From: Gossypium raimondii
Taxonomy: Eukaryota > Streptophyta > Magnoliopsida > Malvales > Malvaceae
Length of the DNA stretch: 64,000 nt
Assembly (NCBI RefSeq): GCF_025698545.1
Contig: NC_068576.1
Span: 49,035,890 to 49,099,889 of the forward strand
Direction: 5' to 3'
Part shown: piece by piece, positions 36,318-47,348 of the stretch
Layout of the letters: each line of letters starts with the position of its first letter
How positions within the stretch are numbered: the stretch's first letter is position 1
Notes under the pieces: generated by a model
Database searches by the model: none
Seen by the model: only the letters and a program-made list of their open reading frames with translations
What the model was told of the DNA's origin: nothing
Made by a program: the position numbers and the translations under genes

Positions 36318-37617
36318 ATGCCCATCACTAGATCCCAAACTAGTAAAAATGAAGAGGATGAGCAAAAAAGAGAGAACGATCCTTTAGTCGAGTTGTTACA
36401 AAAAGAGATGAAAAAGTTGCAAACTCAATTCGAACATAGCATGACCCAGATGTTACAAGAGCAAATGGAGTATCTTGATACAAAACTTACAACTCAAGAG
36501 AGATACATTGCCGATAATTACAAGAAGTTGAACGAAGCCTTTATAAGCCGATCAAATTCGTGAGATCAAACTTTTAAATGAAGGGAGAACCATGTTTTTG
36601 ATGATGACTTTGAGTCTGAGCATGTACCTAGAGAAAGATTGGAGCGAAACAATGACACCCCCAAACCAAAATTTCCTTCTTTTTCAGGGAAGAATGATCC
36701 TGATGCTTACCTTGATTGGGAGGAAAAGATGGAAGCAGTCTTTGCTTGTTACAATTACTCTGATGAGAAAAAAGGTAACATACGCTGTCGCTGAGTTCAT
36801 TAATTATGCACTAACATGGTGGAATCAATTATGTAAAAGCAGGATTCTTTATAGAGAGCAACATGTTACTACTTGGGTTGAAATGAAGCGCATCTTGCGA
36901 AAACAGTTTGTTCCACCATACTATTATCGAGAACTCCATCAAAGACTCCAACATCTTGTTCAAGGAGATAGATTTGTGGATGACTACTACAAAGAGATGG
37001 AGACTATTCAGATTAGAGCTAATCCTGTTGAAGAGGCTGAGGTGACTATGGCTAGATTCCTTGCCGGCCTAAAGCCTGAGATTGCAAATTGAGTTGAGTT
37101 ACAACACTACATGGATGTTGAAGAGATGCTTCAAACCGCACTCACCATTGAAAAGCAATTACGAAAGAAAGGGACACCGAGGGGTGCTAGTTCGTTTCTA
37201 ATCACGCTTGGAGAAAATTGGCAAAAACAAGATGATAGATTGTGGAATGGGAGAGATGCACGGTTCAAGCCAAATGAGCCTAGAACTTACTCCAAAGATA
37301 GAGGTATGCCTAATCCATTTAAAGGTTCTACTTCTACTAATCGAGCTCCATCTTCTTCTTCTACATCTCCTAGTGCCATTAAGCAGCCAAAAGATATTAC
37401 CTGCTTCAAATGCCAAGGAAGGGGTCACTATGCTCGAGAATGCCCTAATAAAAAGTCATTGGTGATTCGAGAAGATGGCGAGGTTGATTTTGAGTCCGAT
37501 AACGAAGATGAGATGCCTCCTTTGGAAGATGCTAATGATGTGCATACTCATGATGAGTATGAAAAATACTTGGAGTATGGTGAGAAAGCACTTGTTGCTC
37601 GAAGGGCTTTAAATGTT
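36318..37617 (+). pseudogene. gag region of the gypsy element, broken
   Basis: Starts MPITRSQTSKNEEDEQ, typical of plant chromovirus gag. It continues through a coiled region (LVELLQKEMKKLQTQFEHSM), a capsid-like part (YAVAEFINYALTWWNQL) and a zinc knuckle (CFKCQGRGHYARECPNKK, about 37402-37455). The start and the capsid part are in different frames: the reading switches between about 36560 and 36790. An in-frame TGA lies at 37090-37092 and a TAG at 37618-37620 just before the protease. Non-functional as it stands. Confidence 0.85.
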
Positions 37618-37620
37618 TAG

Positions 37621-40600
37621 TTTAAAGAGGAAAGGCGCGAACAAAGAGATAACATTTTCCACACGAGATGTTTGATTGGTGGACAACCTAGTTCATTGAT
37701 CATCGATAGTGGAAGTTGCACCAATGTGGTAAGTTCTTCCCTTGTTGAGAAACTTGGCCTACCTTGTGTGAAGCATCCAAGGCCATACCGCTTGCAATGG
37801 CTGAATGATAGTGGGGAGGTAAAAGTATCTAAACAATGCTTAGTTTCATTTTCCATTGGTAGATACTCTGATAAAGTTTTGTGTGATGTTGTTCCAATGC
37901 AAGCTGGACACATATTACTTGGACGGCCATGGCAGTTTGATCGACGAGTAAATCATGATGGTTTTCTTAACCAATATACCTTTGTGTTCCTTGGAAAGAA
38001 GTTTACTTTGGCTCCACTTCCTCCTCAAGAAGTCTACAATGATCAACTCAAACTTGCTAGTGAGATGGGTAAGGGAAGTGAGGTCAAATCATTGCAAAAG
38101 GCTGAGAGTAAAGAGACCCTTAGTGTTAAAAGCCAACTTAAAGGCCCAACATTGGTGAGTGATTGCACACACAAGTCGCGAGATGAGAGAGTGAGTTTAT
38201 TCGCTAGGTTTCGAGATATCAAATTTGCTATTTGTACAAAACAAACATTTGTAATTATTAGGTTTAGGGAAAACTTTGTTTTGACTAACCCTAATACACA
38301 TTTGCCTAGTTGTTTTGTTGATCTTTTGCAGGATTTTGAGGATGTATTTCCTTCTGAAATGCCTAAGGGATTACCTCATTTACGAGGGATTGAACATCAA
38401 ATTGACTTTGTGCCTGGGTCGAGTATTCCGAATAGACCAGTCTATCGAAGCAATCCTGAAGAAACTAAAGAGTTGCAAAGGCAAGTTGAAGATCTCTTAG
38501 AGAAATGGTTGATTCGTGAGAGTCTAAATCCTTGTGCGGTTCCTGTACTTCTCGTCCCAAAAAAAGATGATTCTTGGAGAATGTGTGTTGATTGTCGTGC
38601 TGTCAACAAGATTACGGTAAAGTATCGATATCCAATTCCTCGATTGGATGATATGTTGGATGAGCTTAATGGTGCATGCATTTTTTCTAAAATTGACTTA
38701 AAAAGTGGTTACCATCAAATAAGAATGAAACAAAGTGATGAATGGAAAACTGCTTTTAAGACTAAGTATGGCCTGTATGAGTGGTTAGTCATGCCATTTG
38801 GCTTAACTAATGCTCCTAGCACATTCATGAGATTAATGAACCACGTACTTAGACCTTTTTTAGGGAAATTTGTCGTTGTGTATTTTGATGACATACTGAT
38901 TTATAGCAAAACTTTGAATGATCATGTTGGGCATGTTAAATTAGTACTGGATGTGTTAAGGCATGAGCGACTCTTTGCTAATCTTGAAAAATGCACCTTT
39001 TGTATGGATAAGCTTGTTTTTTTGGGTTTTGTGATAAGTTTTACAGGAATCCATGTGGATGAGGAGAAGGTAAAGGCAATTAAAGAATGGCCTATCCCTA
39101 AAACTATTTCTGAGGTAAGGTCTTTCCTTGGGTTAGCCGGTTTCTACCGCAGGTTTGTTCGTAACTTTTCCACAATTGCTTCGCCTTTGACTGCACTTAT
39201 TAAAAAGGATGTATCTTTTCATTGGACAGATAAGTAAGAATTAGCATTTAATGCACTTAAAGATAAATTGTGTACTACTCCTATTCTTGTTTTACCTAAT
39301 TTTGAAAAGACCTTTGAGATTGAATGTGATGCTTCTGGTGTAGGTATAGGTGTCGTCCTTATGCAAGATAATAAACCACTAGCCTACTTTAGTGAGAAAC
39401 TTGGTGGAGCACATTTGAACTATTTGACCTATGATAAAAAGTTGTATGCATTGGTAAGGGCATTAGAAGTTTGGCAACATTACCTTTTACCAATGGAGTT
39501 TGTGATTCACACAGACCATGAATCACTTAAGCACTTAAAGGGACAAGGTAAGTTGAATAAGCGACATGCGAGGTGGGTTGAATTCATTGAATCTTTTCCT
39601 TATGTTATAAGGTATAAGAAAGGTAAAGATAATATTGTGGCTGATGCTCTATCAATGAGGTACACTTTACTTAGTACTTTGCATACTAAGTTATTAGGTT
39701 TTGAGTATCTCAAAGATTTATATGCCACTGATTCTGATTTTGCAAGCATTTATGACGCATGTGAACATGGTGCATTTCACAAATTTTATAAGCATGATGG
39801 CTATCTTTTTCGAAATAATAGACTATGCTTACCAAAGTGTTCAATGCGAGAATTGTTGGTTCGAGAGGCTTATAGTGGTGTTCTTATGGGTCATTTTGGA
39901 GTCACTAAGACTTATGATGTTTTACATGAGCATTTTTATTGGCCTAACATGCGAAAACTTGTTGAGAAAATTTGCTCTACTTGCATTACTTGTAAACAAG
40001 CTAAATCCACTGTGATGCCTCATGGTCTATATACTCCTCTTCCTGTTCCTAGTTCACCTTGGACTGACATTTCAATGGATTTTGTAATAGGTTTACCAAG
40101 GATAAAGCGTGGACGAGATAGCATCTTTTTGGTTGTGGATCTATTTTTTAAAATGGCTCATTTCATTCCATGCCATAAGACTGATGATGCAACCCATGTT
40201 GCCGATCTATTTTTCCGTGAAGTTGTGAGATTACATGGAATCCCAAGGACTATCATTTCCGATAGAGATGCAAAATTTCTTAGTCACTTTTGGAAGGTGT
40301 TATGGGGTAAGTTAGGTACTAAACTACTTTACTCTACTACATGCCACCCTCAAACTGATGGTCAAACCAAGGTGGTAAATCGAGTTTTGGGATCTTTGCT
40401 TAGAGCCATAATATGTAAGAATGTTAAATCTTCGGAAGAATGGATACCCTATGTTGAGTTTGCTTATAATCGTTCTGTTCATTCTTCCACAGGTTTTACT
40501 CCTTTTGAGATTGTATATGGCTTTAATTCACTTACTATTTTAGATTTGCTTCCTTTACCTTTGAATGACATTGCTAATTTAGATGGTGAAAGGAAAACTG

Positions 40601-40659
40601 ATTTAGTGAAAGAGATCCATGAGAAGGCTCGTAAAGCCATTGAGAAAAAGAATGAGTCC
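37621..40659 (+). pseudogene. pol region: protease, reverse transcriptase, RNase H, integrase, broken
   Basis: One frame carries the domains in order. Protease has IIDSGSC near 37695. Reverse transcriptase runs from about 38420, with DSWRMCVDCRAVNK and the catalytic YFDDILIYSK near 38881-38910. RNase H has [10 protein letters not shown] near 39320 and a TDHESLK motif. Integrase has an H-H-C-C zinc region ending [11 protein letters not shown] near 39975-40007, the first catalytic Asp in SMDFVIGLP (about 40074), and ISDRDAKF with HPQTDGQT (about 40255-40365). A TAA at 39235-39237 interrupts the frame between reverse transcriptase and RNase H. The end is cut at 40659 by the insertion that follows, and the integrase tail resumes after 43179. 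Confidence 0.9.
40655..40659. repeat. Left 5-bp target-site duplication of the element nested in pol
   Basis: AGTCC, matching 43175-43179. Confidence 0.85.
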
Positions 40660-43174
40660 TGTAACACCCCCAAACCCCCAAACCGTCGCCGGAACAGGTT
40701 TATGAGGCATTGCCGGACATATCACACAATTTACACATAATTTAAAAATAAACAACCAACATATTAAAGTAAATCATAATTCATATAAATTTTACTAATT
40801 GATTTCATTCATTCATTTTTTTTATTTTATAAAAAATTCGGCAGCATTTCGGCTTATTTTTACATTAAACCCCCTGCAAAATTTCAAATATAACCAACTC
40901 AATTCCAGTATTTCAACCAAGGCATTTATATATTCAAATATACCAAAATACCATTTATCAAAGTGCACCCAAAATGAACATAACACATAATGTTTCCATT
41001 CTAAACTAAACATTTCCAACTCAAGCCATATCACATAGCTTGATCAAACCCCAAAATTCATACCAAAAAATTAACTATACATGCCATATTTACATTAATT
41101 ACAAAAGGTCCAAAAGTACCAAAAATTGCTTGGATAGTGTGATAGCAAATCTCCGACCTAGTCCAAAATCGAGCTAGCTTCCGAAGTCTATAGAACATAA
41201 GAAAATAAATGAAGTAAGCATTAAGCTTAGTAAGCCGTATAATATAGAATTAAACTTGCCAATTTAACATTTAAGCATTTTAAACAATTAAATTCAACTC
41301 ATTTGTCCACATAGTCTATTAACACCACCATCCACGAGTTAGTCATATAGCTAAATATATCATGTCGTCCATATAATTCATATATTCATAAAACAAATAA
41401 TTCATGTAAATCATATAGCATTTATATCAATTCCATCCTAATCGTGTAACCTGTAATTCATCCAAATAATTATATAACTTTTTCATATGATCAGTAACAG
41501 TAATTATGCCCGTTGAACCTATTAGAACATCGAGGGATACACGGGTGATACACTATAATTGTATTTATCAGAAATTCGTCAATTCATTGTCATTTTCGCT
41601 CTTTCGAGCCATGATTGGTAAGCTCATTCCGAGCTGATAAACGGTAAGCTCTATCGAGCTGAAACGGTAAGCTCCGTAGAGCTGAAACGGTAAGCTCCGT
41701 AGAGCTGAAACGGTAAGCTCATACAAGCTGTGGTGAGTCCGCAACAAATGTAGGAGCTCGACCAAACGGTAACCCTAGTGACAAGTCACTCGATCCCAGC
41801 GATTTTCTAAAGTTCAAACGGGCTCAAGATTATCCAATTTCATCAATTAAGAAATGAAAAATCAATAGCTCAATTCCTCAATTCATATGCGTATTTATAT
41901 ATTTAATATAATTAAATACATACATTTAAATACTCAAAATTTAATATTCAATGCCTATTATTGTACCAAATCTATATAATGTATATAGTATTTGTAACAT
42001 TTCATTTGCATTCATGTAAACAGTAATATAATAGCATATCGGTAATTTAAAATTCAAGTGGATCATTCATTCAACTTACATACATTCATTTTTTTTTGAC
42101 AATTACAAATATTTAATAATTCAATTCTAGCTACACGAACTTACCTCGTATTTGCTCGAATACTTTCGTCTACCCGTCTAACTTTTGTTTCCCCCGATCA
42201 AGTTCCGGTATTTGTTTATCTTGATCTATATAAATTCAAATTTAACTCATTTATTCACCAAATCAATCAATTCAATCCATATAAATATATTTTGACATTT
42301 CTACAAATAGCCTTCATATTTTCGCATTTTGACACTTTAGTTCCTAATTCACAAATATACAAAATATACGAAATTTCTTTATACGAATTCTTAACCGAAT
42401 AATATATATCTTCTAGTCAGCCCATATTTTCATTTATTTCACATTTCTAACATAATATTTCTATTTTTTTTTATTAAATCCCTAAAGCTCATTTTTGTCA
42501 AAATTTATTTTATAAAACTTGTATATGTTTCAACACCCATCAATAATCTAGCATAATACTTCAAAATATACCAGTATTCAACAATGACACATTTCAAAAT
42601 CATCAAAATTTTCAGAAATTAAAGTACGGGCTAGCTAGAATACAAAACAACGATCTCAAAAACGTAAAAATCATCAAAAACCGAGCAAAGAACATACCTT
42701 AATCAACAACCAAAAGTGCCGAACCCTACTTTGCTCATAAGCTTTCTTTCCTTTGTTAATTCGGCAGTATAGAAGAATGGATCATTGATTTTTCATGTTT
42801 TGTTTTATTATAAAAAAAAACTTATTAACATAATGACCATATTAACCTTAATAGTTAAAAATTACAAAACACCTAATGGCTGTCTATTTTTGACCATGCA
42901 ATATTCTAATGATTAAATTACCACATAAGGACTCTATATAATAAAAGTCATAACAAATAGGTACCTTTACATATAACATTCAAATTTTGCATTTGACGCG
43001 ATTAAATCCTTTTAATTAAATTAAGTATTTAAACGGTAAAATTTTTTAATGAAATTTTTATACTATAATTCCATCATGCTGTAAAACTTATTAAAATAAT
43101 ATAATAAATATTTTTACTCGGTTAAGTGGTCCCGAAACCACTGTTCCGATTAGACTCAAAAACGAGTTATTACA
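40660..43174 (+). mobile_element. Solo-LTR-like element 1 (2515 bp), nested in the gypsy integrase region
   Basis: Starts TGTAACACCCCCAAACCC and ends GAGTTATTACA, flanked by AGTCC on both sides. Start (with a CCGTCGCCGGAACAGG motif) and end (GGTCCCGAAACCACTGTTCCGA) match the elements at 46719-53671 and 47349-50706. Inner landmarks shared with those are GCTTAGTAAG near 41225 and a CGATCTCAAAAACGTAAAAAT stretch near 42650. TG...CA ends and a 5-bp duplication mark it as LTR-derived. With no genes and no internal direct repeats, I read it as a solo LTR left by recombination; a non-autonomous retroelement is the alternative. Removing it with one AGTCC brings the pol frame back into register, so the gypsy element was there first. 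Confidence 0.82.
41617..41731. repeat. Hairpin array 1: five units with stem AGCTC/GAGCT
   Basis: Five units of about 22-26 bp share GGTAAGCTC N4-5 GAGCTGAAAC. Each can form a 5-bp stem with a 4-5 base loop (loops ATTCC, TATC, CGTA, CGTA); the fifth keeps AGCT...AGCT. It starts 957 bp from the TGTAAC end of element 1. Confidence 0.85.
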
Positions 43175-43179
43175 AGTCC
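43175..43179. repeat. Right 5-bp target-site duplication of the element nested in pol
   Basis: AGTCC, matching 40655-40659. Confidence 0.85.
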
Positions 43180-43656
43180 AATGCACATCGAGCTAATAAA
43201 GGGCAAAAGCAAGTCTTATTTGAACCTGGAGATTGGGTATGAGTGCATATGAGGAAAGAACGATTTCCTTCTAAGAAAAAGAATAAACTTGATGCACGAG
43301 GAGATGGACCATTCCAAGTACTCGAGAAAATAAATGACAATGCTTATCGCATTGATCTTCCTGGTGAGTATAGTGTTAGTGCTACTTTCAATGTTTCTGA
43401 TCTTTCTCCTTTTGAATTTGATTTAGGTTCAGATTCGAGGACGAATCTTCTTGAAGAGGGGGAGAATGATACGAGCCAAGGAGGTGACACTCAAGGGGTT
43501 GTTTTTCCTAGTGGTCCAATCACTCGAAACAAAGCACGACAATTAAAATCAAAGATGAATGCTTTTGTCCAAGACTTTGTTGCTACAAATTTAATTCATC
43601 ATGTTCGTGACATTGACAATACGGGAATACAATTCACTGGACCAATCTTGGAATAG
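43180..43656 (+). pseudogene. Integrase C-terminal part of the gypsy element, continuing into the 3' LTR
   Basis: Translation resumes in the same frame as the upstream integrase. It has an in-frame TGA around 43239, then MRKERFPSKKKNKL, GPFQVLEKINDNAYRIDLPG and SATFNVSDLSPF. These are the usual end of the gypsy integrase; no chromodomain follows. The frame runs across the polypurine tract into the 3' LTR (SGPITRNKARQLKSKMNAF) and ends at 43656. In the 5' LTR the same frame continues about 10 codons further, because the 3' copy lost one base near 43619. Confidence 0.82.
43453..43466 (+). other. Polypurine tract
   Basis: GAAGAGGGGGAGAA lies directly before the 3' LTR start TGATACG, the correct position for plus-strand priming. 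Confidence 0.85.
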
Positions 43657-44242
43657 TGAAAGCCCATAAATTGGTGGATTAATCTTTTATGTATCTTATT
43701 ATTATTATTTACTTAATTCTCATTGGTTGGGACACATCATTTATGAATTACATAATTTTATTGGTTAGGTTATTATTTATTTATTTTCTTAGATAATTTT
43801 AAAGAGTTTTATTAGGATTCAATTACTCTTTAAAGAGTTTTTATTCAATTACTCTTGTAATTTGCCTATAAATAGGCTTGTTTTCTACACATTGAAGGAT
43901 ATAAAAAAAGAGAGTATTTGTTTTCTTCCAAATTTGTGTGAGGCAAATTTTTGAGAGTAGAGTGATTCTTCTCTTGCTATATAGTTTGGAGTTTGTTACT
44001 TTCGAGGGTATTTCAGAGTTACAAATATTCAAATTTCTTTCCCGTTCATCGGTGTTTCTAGAGGTTCTTCTTCTAGGGGTTTCGTAGGGAGCCGCTCAAT
44101 TATTGGCGTTTTTGGTTGCAAGTTAACCAAGGGTTCCATAGGGCAAATCTATCCTTTTATTATTATTTAACTAATTTTATTTATTCTCGTTTTTATTTCT
44201 AATTTGTGTTTTTCTTGTGTTTAGATCCGGGATTCCGCATCA
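43467..44242 (+). repeat. 3' LTR of the gypsy element (776 bp)
   Basis: Begins TGATACGAGCCAAGG and ends GATTCCGCATCA. It is slightly shorter than the 5' LTR because of ATT repeat number and one missing base near 43619. Most differences from the 5' LTR are transitions. Confidence 0.92.
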
Positions 44243-44247
44243 GTATA
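44243..44247. repeat. Right 5-bp target-site duplication of the gypsy element
   Basis: GTATA, matching 34730-34734 exactly. Confidence 0.85.
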
Positions 44248-44547
44248 CCTCGATAGTTAGGAATTTATAATCCATCTTTCATTCTCATCATGAATGATCA
44301 CCCCAACATCTCTGTCTTGCGGAGCCATTAGAATTAAGTTTTGCCCACCCTCTTTTAGTGGCCTCTCTATGATCAGTGTGGGGATAGCAAATCTTGTAGT
44401 GTTGGCAGTGAGTGCATGAACAGATCCTGCTTGATGCAGCCCACGTTAGGGAGTGTGATCAAGCAATGCAATTTACCTTACCAAATGGGACATATTATTG
44501 TTGCCCCATTAATGTTAAAGTGGGTAGTGGAGTGTGATCATGCAACT

Positions 44548-44723
44548 AGACTAGTTAAATATGGGTTGACTTAATTTTCGGTCTGACATAATTCCCTCAA
44601 TTACAGCAATTAGCAATTATTGGGTTGTATGGGTTCTTCTAATTACAGTGTTGGACCTTTCCTTCAAATAACAATCTTCCTTTTTATCAGTCGCTATTGG
44701 GCTTGGTCAACCCCCACTTATGG
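44548..44723. repeat. Right copy of a diverged duplicated segment flanking the retrotransposon
   Basis: AGACTAGTTAAATATGGG, TTTTCGGTCTGA, GGGTTGTATGGG, ACCTTTCCTTCAAATAAC and AGTCGCTATTGGGCTTGG follow in the same order as the copy at 34180-34370. An open frame here (44620-44946) resembles no protein I know. Confidence 0.65.
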
Positions 44724-46718
44724 AATGAGTTTCAACTCTTACAAGCATAATCATAATCATAAACCGTCAAAATCTCTCAAAACCCCACACAGTGATTTAA
44801 AAATGGGTAAAACCCAACTTAAATCTGAGTTTTTTTACCAGAAAAGGCTTAATAAATCCTTGCTAACGAAAACTGGAATGATTAATAGCAGTGAAGAAAA
44901 GAGAGAGAATGAAACCCTAAAAATAAAACTTAGTTTTTCCATTTAAAATTGTTTTCTATTTCATGTTATACATTTCTTTAGAGTATATTGCATTGAAGGT
45001 TGAATATTAAAGTTTTTAAAATTATATATTTTAGTATTATTTTAATAAATATAATAATGATTAAGCAGAAAAATTCTGAAACAACCGACAGCCAATGATG
45101 ACCCAGTCAACCAATTTTCCAGTTTCCATATACAGTGTTAAAAGATAGAGTTACAGGACAGTCATCCGGACAAGGAAAAAAAGGTGACCTCCCTCTGCCA
45201 ATCCGCCACGTTTCCTTGGCTGGAACACTCAGGCACGTCACTGTACCGACCACGCTCGTCTCACACGTGCCAACTTTATTATTATAATTATCGATGATCA
45301 GTTTTTTACATGGGAGGAAAAGTAAAAAGGAGTTCGGAGAAAGTGAGAGGAAATAAAAGATAATATTTTTTATTTTTAAAATATCATTTTTATCCTTGAT
45401 TTATTTTAATGATTTTTTTATTATATCTTAGTTTTTTTAATCAAATTAATAAACTATCAAAATTATATTTTATATTTTTGAATTATTAGGACTCTTTACT
45501 TTTTAAGTTTGTAAAAATTAATTTATATTTTTTAACACTTGTAATTATTATTTTATGAAGAACATTAATTTTGTAATTTATAATTTAATTTAATTATTAT
45601 ATATTATTTAAATAAGTTTTAATTGAAAATTTTATTTAAACAAATTATTTACTTTACTTTTCACATCTTAACCAAATAAAATGTTAAAATTACTTTCCTT
45701 TCCTTTCTTTTATTAAATTTAGCTATTTAAACAATAAATAAATAATTGTGATAAAAAACAAAAATATTTCTTTATTTTTAATTATCTAAACATAGGACTA
45801 GTTTCCATTATAATAAAAAATTAAAATTTTAATAAAATGTTAGTAAATGAAATAATAAAAAGATTAAACTTTGAAAAATTAATAAACAAGTATTTACAAT
45901 TTTAAGTACAATTAAATTGACAATTAAAATATATCTAAATTAAAATAAATTTAGAGAAAACCCAAATATAATTTACACAAGGGAAGATTAAAACCTAAAA
46001 CTCTGAGATCCCAACACCTCAATTTTACTATTAAAGCAAAGATTGAAAATAAATTAATAAAATCAAACTTTGCATTTAATAGTTAAATCATTATGTTGAA
46101 TTTAAGTTTTTTATTCTCTTAAATAAATAAGTTTTTAAGCTAATAAAATTTAAATATTATTTTTAATCTAAAAATTTGGTATTTAAATTTAAATTTTAAT
46201 TTTAAACCTCAACCCTTCCTAATATTAATTTTATTAATGATATAAATTTCCAAAATCAACACAGTTCTATTGTTTTTCTTTTATGAACAATCCTAAGTTT
46301 TTAAATGGGATAACAATAAAGTTGTCATAATTTTAAAACTCGTCACGGGATTAAATTTAATCATTAAAATTTGGATTATACTTCTAATTACATTGTCATT
46401 TCAAATAATAAAAGATTTTTCTATTTAGATTTTGAGACGAAAGAACATCCTTATTTATATTAAGATCACAATTAAATATGTCAAAACTTTCGTGGGTTAT
46501 CAAAACTATAGATAGTCTAGAGTCCATAAATAATTGAAAAATTTTATGAAAAATTATGCTAATAAAAAGCGGTAACAAAAAGACAAAAAGTTATCATTAC
46601 ATTATAAGAAAGAAATCCATTTGCTTAGTTCTTTAGTTCTTAAGGAGCACAAAAAAAAAAGAATAAATGAGGAGGGGGCCGGTTGAGAAAATAAGAGTAA
46701 AGAAAATTTATAAGATAT
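44724..46718. other. AT-rich spacer, no gene seen
   Basis: Up to about 45300 the sequence is mixed; it includes a higher-GC patch with CACGTC/CACGTG-like motifs near 45200-45270. The rest is extremely AT-rich. No protein-like frame or RNA gene was recognised. Confidence 0.55.
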
Positions 46719-47343
46719 TGTAATACCCCTAACTCAAATCTGTTGCCGGAACAGGGTTACGGAGCATTACCGGAATTTACAAATTAAATACGGTAATTTC
46801 TCAACTTTTCAAATTTTTTTTAGAAGTAGGGGACACATGCCCGTGTCTCTGCTCGTGTAAATGGAAATAGGTCATTATTAAACAAAATACCTATACATGC
46901 CACTATATCCAAAATCCAATCATTCGAACATACCGATATAACCAATGGATAGTGTGATATATCTCTGACAAGTTTTCAACTCAATCAAGCTTCCGATAAT
47001 CTGTAAGATAAATAAAAACAAATACGTAAGCAATGAATGCTTAGTAGGATTTTAAATAATTCTAATACTCCATAATTTCTTTTGTCAAAAACAATATAAT
47101 CAATAAACACACTTCCTTCAAATCGATATCAATAATAATCGATAATTCTTTCAATTCAAACACATAAGTCTCTTACCATTTCTTACTGAATCAAAGAATG
47201 GCTTACAGATATGAGTATATCGTTCTTTTTGTGCCATAGTCCGACTATGGTCTTATCGACAATTTATCCTCACAAAATGATTGTACTCAATCCCGCGTTC
47301 AATCTAAACTGAGTATTAAATTCAATAATATATTTCCAATAAC

Positions 47344-47348
47344 AATTC
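47344..47348. repeat. Left 5-bp target-site duplication of element 2
   Basis: AATTC, matching 50707-50711. Confidence 0.85.

Larger units (their letters stand above)
34735..44242 (+). mobile_element. Ty3/gypsy LTR retrotransposon, CRM-like chromovirus, complete but inactive and interrupted
   Basis: Two direct LTRs with TG...CA ends (34735-35523 and 43467-44242) bracket a primer-binding site, gag, protease, reverse transcriptase, RNase H, integrase and a polypurine tract. GTATA is duplicated on both sides. Domain order places it in Ty3/gypsy. The integrase style ([20 protein letters not shown]) and a polyprotein frame that runs on into the 3' LTR (GPITRNKARQLKSK) point to the CRM clade; that clade call is inference. 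By hand count the LTRs differ at about 17-18 substitutions plus small indels, roughly 2 percent, so the insertion is moderately young. The frame carries several stops and at least one shift. A 2515-bp solo-LTR-like element sits inside the integrase end. Confidence 0.92.

Noticed and set aside
40660-43174. Reading the TGTAAC...GTTACA-type elements as DNA transposons with terminal inverted repeats
   Set aside because: Ends are TG...CA and target duplications are 5 bp, with inverted similarity limited to a few bases; that fits LTRs better.
44620-44946. 108-codon + strand ORF
   Set aside because: Lies partly in a duplicated non-coding segment whose other copy (34180-34370) does not keep the frame.
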